From contig OW203732.1 of assembly GCA_934045075.1 (NCBI GenBank), positions 3,327,501 to 3,391,500 on the forward strand: DNA of 64,000 bases, given 5' to 3'. Positions 60,860-64,000 of this stretch are shown here, in pieces. Every line of letters starts with the position of its first letter. Positions within the stretch are counted from its first letter, which is position 1. The notes under the pieces were generated by a model. That model had not been told where the DNA came from. It did no database searches and saw only the letters and a program-made list of their open reading frames with translations. Source of the DNA: Yponomeuta sedellus. Its lineage: Eukaryota; Arthropoda; Insecta; Lepidoptera; Yponomeutidae. The translations under genes were made by a program, and so were the position numbers.

Positions 60860-61135
60860 AAATTTTGGGAAACATGGCAATTAGCCGATGTCAACTATTT
60901 CGTTCAGTACACGTGCGGAACCGTGATTGCAACTTGTTCCGACTGTCAACCCTCGCCTTCGGCTGCGCCTCGGCTCGGGTGGACATTTGTCGGACTCGGA
61001 ACTCTTTGCAATGACAGCCTCTCCGCACTTGTAATGAAATCTACTATTGTTTTTACAATTGTGTTTGTTTCATGGATGTAGAATGTTTATGTCATGTGTG
61101 AGTATTGTGCTGTAAAATAAATGTTTTTATCTATC
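60860..61135. repeat. Unclassified repeat-like block
   Basis: A GC-rich centre (ctcgccttcggctgcgcctcg) between partly inverted flanks (ttgttccgac / gtcggactcgg; tgcggaacc / ctccgca), ending aataaatgtttttatctatct. It is probably a small fold-back element; the 88-codon frame over it is not supported. Confidence 0.4.
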
Positions 61136-61400
61136 TATTTATCACCCCGCAAATGTCGATTCAGTCGCAATTCGTTGTCTATCTGTCCGACAAGTTTTCT
61201 TCTTTTCGAGTCTTTTCAACCGTAATTGAGTAACAAACGTCCGTGATTGAAAATTTTATGATGTTGAAATTTTATGAACATAATATATGACATTTTTTTT
61301 TTGAATTTGTAATTTAGTTATTTTATTTATAAAATTTATTCCTAATACGAATTTAAGTTATTTGTGCAATTTTAACTTGACGTGTAATGAATATCCTATT

Positions 61401-61820
61401 TCGGACTAGTATTATAATGTGAGAGTTTGTGAATATGCTTGGATATTTGGATGTTTGTTACTCATCCACGCAATAATGGCTGAACGGAGTTACATGAAAC
61501 TTGGCATACAGATAGACAGATCTGATTTGAGATATAAGATAGGTACTCCCGGTTATGCGTTCCAGTGGGAAATTATTTTATCGTCACCGTAAACTTATTT
61601 CAAGTCGAACTTCAAGATATTTATTTATAGCGTTGCCATGGTAACAAAAATCGTTTGAACCGATTTTGTGGCGGTAAGATTTTTTTTTTGTTATATCTTA
61701 TTGATATGGCAACCAGCCGATGACGACATTTTTTTTTTTTATTTTTACTTCTTTGTGAAGACTTAACTGCATAGTGTGAACTAAATGAATGGTACGAAGT
61801 TCGCTCGGACAGCTGCTAGT
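61401..61820 (+). mobile_element. Helitron-like element, second type
   Basis: Starts tcggactagtattataatgt, contains tgtttgttactcatccacgc and ggctgaacggagttacatg, and ends ggtacgaagttcgctcgg, acagctgctagt followed by T. It is non-autonomous, with no open frame. Confidence 0.65.
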
Positions 61821-61824
61821 TATC

Positions 61825-62285
61825 AATAAATGATGACTATGTCAAGTACCTGTCAACGTGTCTGTCAATGTCGTTTGTCTTCGGCAAAAAACTACGAGTA
61901 TCACTCTAATTTTTAAAACGTAGACTCCACTGAAACACTTCAGATGATCTTAAAGCGGGTTTATAACAAGTCGTATGAGACGTTTCCGTGTAATCGTCTT
62001 TTATAATAAGACTCTTATTCCTATATTCATTATGTTATGTAGGTACGATAATCAAAATAGTTTCATAGAAAGTAGCCAAGAAACTGCTACTTAGTTACTT
62101 AAGTTAAACAAGGTGACATTCCAAAATCAAAATTGTCTTGAAAAAAAATAGACAAAAATCTTCAAGATCCACGGAGTTTATTTTTTTGTTATAAAACTAA
62201 GGAACTGGTTTAATTACAGAAATCTTTGTCAGATAAATACCTTTAATGTTACAGCAGTTTTTTTGGCACTAAATGTGCTTTACAC
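61825..62285. other. No gene recognised
   Basis: A+T-rich. Confidence 0.35.
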
Positions 62286-62289
62286 ATGT

Positions 62290-62400
62290 TATGAATCGTG
62301 TTTCTGGCAAGCTTGTTGTATCTTCAGGGATCTTATTGTAGGATCGTGTACAATGCCCCATAAAGGATGTATTAACCTTTGCCAGCCTCTTGGGAAAGAA
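62290..62400 (-). mobile_element. Jockey/CR1-like LINE C-terminal remnant
   Basis: The minus strand in one frame reads KRLAKVNTSFMGHCTRSYNK, then IPEDTTSLPETRF, the pattern seen at 54040-54195. Confidence 0.6.
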
Positions 62401-62549
62401 AGTTTATTTATGTGCACATAATGCAATCCTTTCCTCAGCGCCGTGGCGCGCCAGTGTGAGGCAAAATATAATAACAATAATAATTTCCACGCAGCGCAAG
62501 CACTGCTCCAAGTCCCAAACTAGGTTTTTATTCTGGACACCCGGTGAAA

Positions 62550-62770
62550 AATCTGTGGCGAGCACATGTCAAGTCTGCGCGCGCACTATAAACTCCAACA
62601 TTCCGGCATCGCGCAATTAAAGTGTTTCAATGACATACTATAAATATAACGTCCGACTAACAACAGTCGGACCGGCCATCTCCAGGCATGCGAGTGATTA
62701 CATACTCTTTGGGCATACGATCTGCTTGGCGGGAAAATTCAGCTCTTCCCTATAAATCCGTCATGGACAC
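62550..62770 (-). mobile_element. Unclassified repeat, second copy
   Basis: The inverse of 56800-57240 without the insertion there: gagcacatgtcaagtctgcg, aacgtccgactaacaacag, catacgatctgcttggcgg. It serves as the empty-site reference. No gene from here to 63050. Confidence 0.6.
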
Positions 62771-63074
62771 CAGGGAAGGGGACCCTAGTTGTGTTGGACT
62801 CCTACCGACTAAAAAACACCGAATGCCCGTCATCTTTTTTCCTTTAACAGGATTCAGAGTCCTTTCTTTTTATTCTTCTTTTCTCTTTTTCAAGGTGTCT
62901 TTTTTTTGTCAAATTGTTCTGAATTTTTTGGACATAGTATCAAATTATATGCTAATTTTCATTTCATATATTACTTAATTTCCCAAACTTGGATACGCTG
63001 TTAAATCAGACAAGGACACCACAATCATGGAAATACACCGAGACTGAGGGCATGTCTATAAATGCTCGGCGGCC

Positions 63075-63150
63075 CTTAGTAGGATTCGAACCCACGACCT
63101 CAGGCATGGTAATCAGACATGATGCCGTTAGACCAACGGGCATCAGCCTC
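63075..63150 (-). mobile_element. tRNA-like sequence
   Basis: Minus strand: gcccgttggtctaacggcat (A box), B box ggttcgaatcc, but the acceptor stem pairs only partly. It is more likely a SINE head than a working tRNA gene. Confidence 0.45.
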
Positions 63151-63211
63151 TGCTGAACCTTTTATTTAATTTTTATTCATTGAAAGAAAACAAACAATTG
63201 TACAATATAGT

Positions 63212-63268
63212 TTCAGGTCAGAAAATTCTTACGTGCATAATATGCACGTAAGAATTTTCTGACCTGAA
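63212..63268. repeat. Near-perfect palindrome
   Basis: Arms of 28 bp (ttcaggtcagaaaattctta... / ...taagaattttctgacctgaa) separated by one base, with no mismatch. Confidence 0.95.
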
Positions 63269-63484
63269 CATACATATTATGTATGTAATTATACAACCAA
63301 TGGAGTTTTCTGTAGATTTATAGAAAGACAATAACATGAAGATAATAAAAACTTACTATTACATTCTGCAAACACCAATCAAGGATGAGATTAGTGGAGT
63401 ACACTTTAGCACTGATTTAGTAAAACTGGAAGGCTGACAAATCGTTGGCAAATACGCCACTACAAAAATCCAAGCGAAGAGCCC

Positions 63485-64000
63485 AGCATCAGGCACCATC
63501 GGCTTGATAACTTCTGTAGAAGAGCACGCCACTACCTTACCAAGGGGGACAAGTCCGAGTTGGTGGAGTGGAGGAGATGGCCTAACTTTCCTGCTTAATT
63601 CAGAAAGAGACCCATGCCCCAGCAGTGGGGATATACTCGTACGATTCGATATCAACTAGGGCACGGGTATCTTCCTACATCGTAGGAAGGTTAGGCCATA
63701 CTCTACAAGTCCCAGGGCGGTGGAGGATTGTAAGACAGTGGCCGGCCTTACTGTCAGAAGTTATCAAGCCGCCTATAAGGCCTCCGACATGGCTTAACGA
63801 CTGCCATTACATGACAGCCGGCACCAACGGCTTAGCATGCCTTGCGAAGCACGAAACTCGGAAAAAATGCCGCTAGCGGTAGTCACGGGACGGTCTCGCA
63901 TACCGCACCTGACCACGCTTGTCGTTGCTTAACCCAAGACTAGGCCACGAGCGCTTCTCGTATACTCGAACAAAGGGTTGATACCAATGATACCATGCTC
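63485..64000. mobile_element. 5S-like SINE inserted into another 5S-like SINE
   Basis: A sense copy (63485-63660) stops at ggggatatactcg and its 3' tip (aacaaagggttgatacc) reappears at 63965. Between them is an antisense copy (63660-63957, ending gagcgcttc). tatactcg on both sides is the target duplication. 63655-63985 also shows small deletions typical of an old copy. Confidence 0.7.

Overview
The window looks like non-coding, repeat-saturated DNA from a lepidopteran (moth or butterfly). This is inference from repeat style: Helitrons ending in CTAGT, tRNA-headed SINEs carrying a GTGAAGGAAAACATCGTGAG-type core, RTE-like LINE tails, an A+T-rich background and short introns. Nothing here is prokaryotic. 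No CRISPR array, operon or free-standing rRNA gene was seen.

Host genes are few. The one convincing gene is on the + strand at 12196-17537: the last four coding exons, all phase 0, of a secreted-type protein with three chitin-binding (peritrophin-A/CBM14) modules, with a stop at 17537 and AATAAA at 17568. Just after its first visible exon lies a decayed tandem array of copies of that exon at a period of about 128 bp. A weak two-exon candidate lies at 10443-10672 and a weak promoter/5' exon candidate at 22880-23273.

Nearly everything else is mobile DNA. (1) A SINE with a 5S rRNA-like head (boxes at exact 5S spacing), an A-rich tail and 11-14 bp target duplications occurs about 25 times from end to end. 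(2) A second SINE carries a tRNA-like cloverleaf inside the element. At least seven copies are inverted or folded back on themselves, several inside perfect target duplications. (3) Three other tRNA-headed SINEs share a central core domain but have different heads and tails. (4) A SINE ends in the same 3' tail as an RTE-like LINE. (5) A nearly full-length LINE on the - strand (39255-43650) has a PHD-finger ORF1 and an endonuclease/reverse-transcriptase ORF2; a truncated relative lies at 45268-45756. (6) There are several MITE/fold-back DNA elements, three Helitron-like elements, and remnants of CR1/Jockey-like LINE tails.

Layout: 1-12 kb, SINE/LINE fragments, a 23-bp minisatellite, a long (CATA)n tract and a 134-bp satellite. 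12.2-17.6 kb, chitin-binding gene with TE-filled introns. 18-39 kb, SINEs, Helitron, MITEs and fold-back elements. 39-46 kb, PHD LINE and an unidentified GC-rich block. 46-64 kb, nested MITEs, SINEs and LINE tails. Target duplications give a relative order of insertions at several nests.
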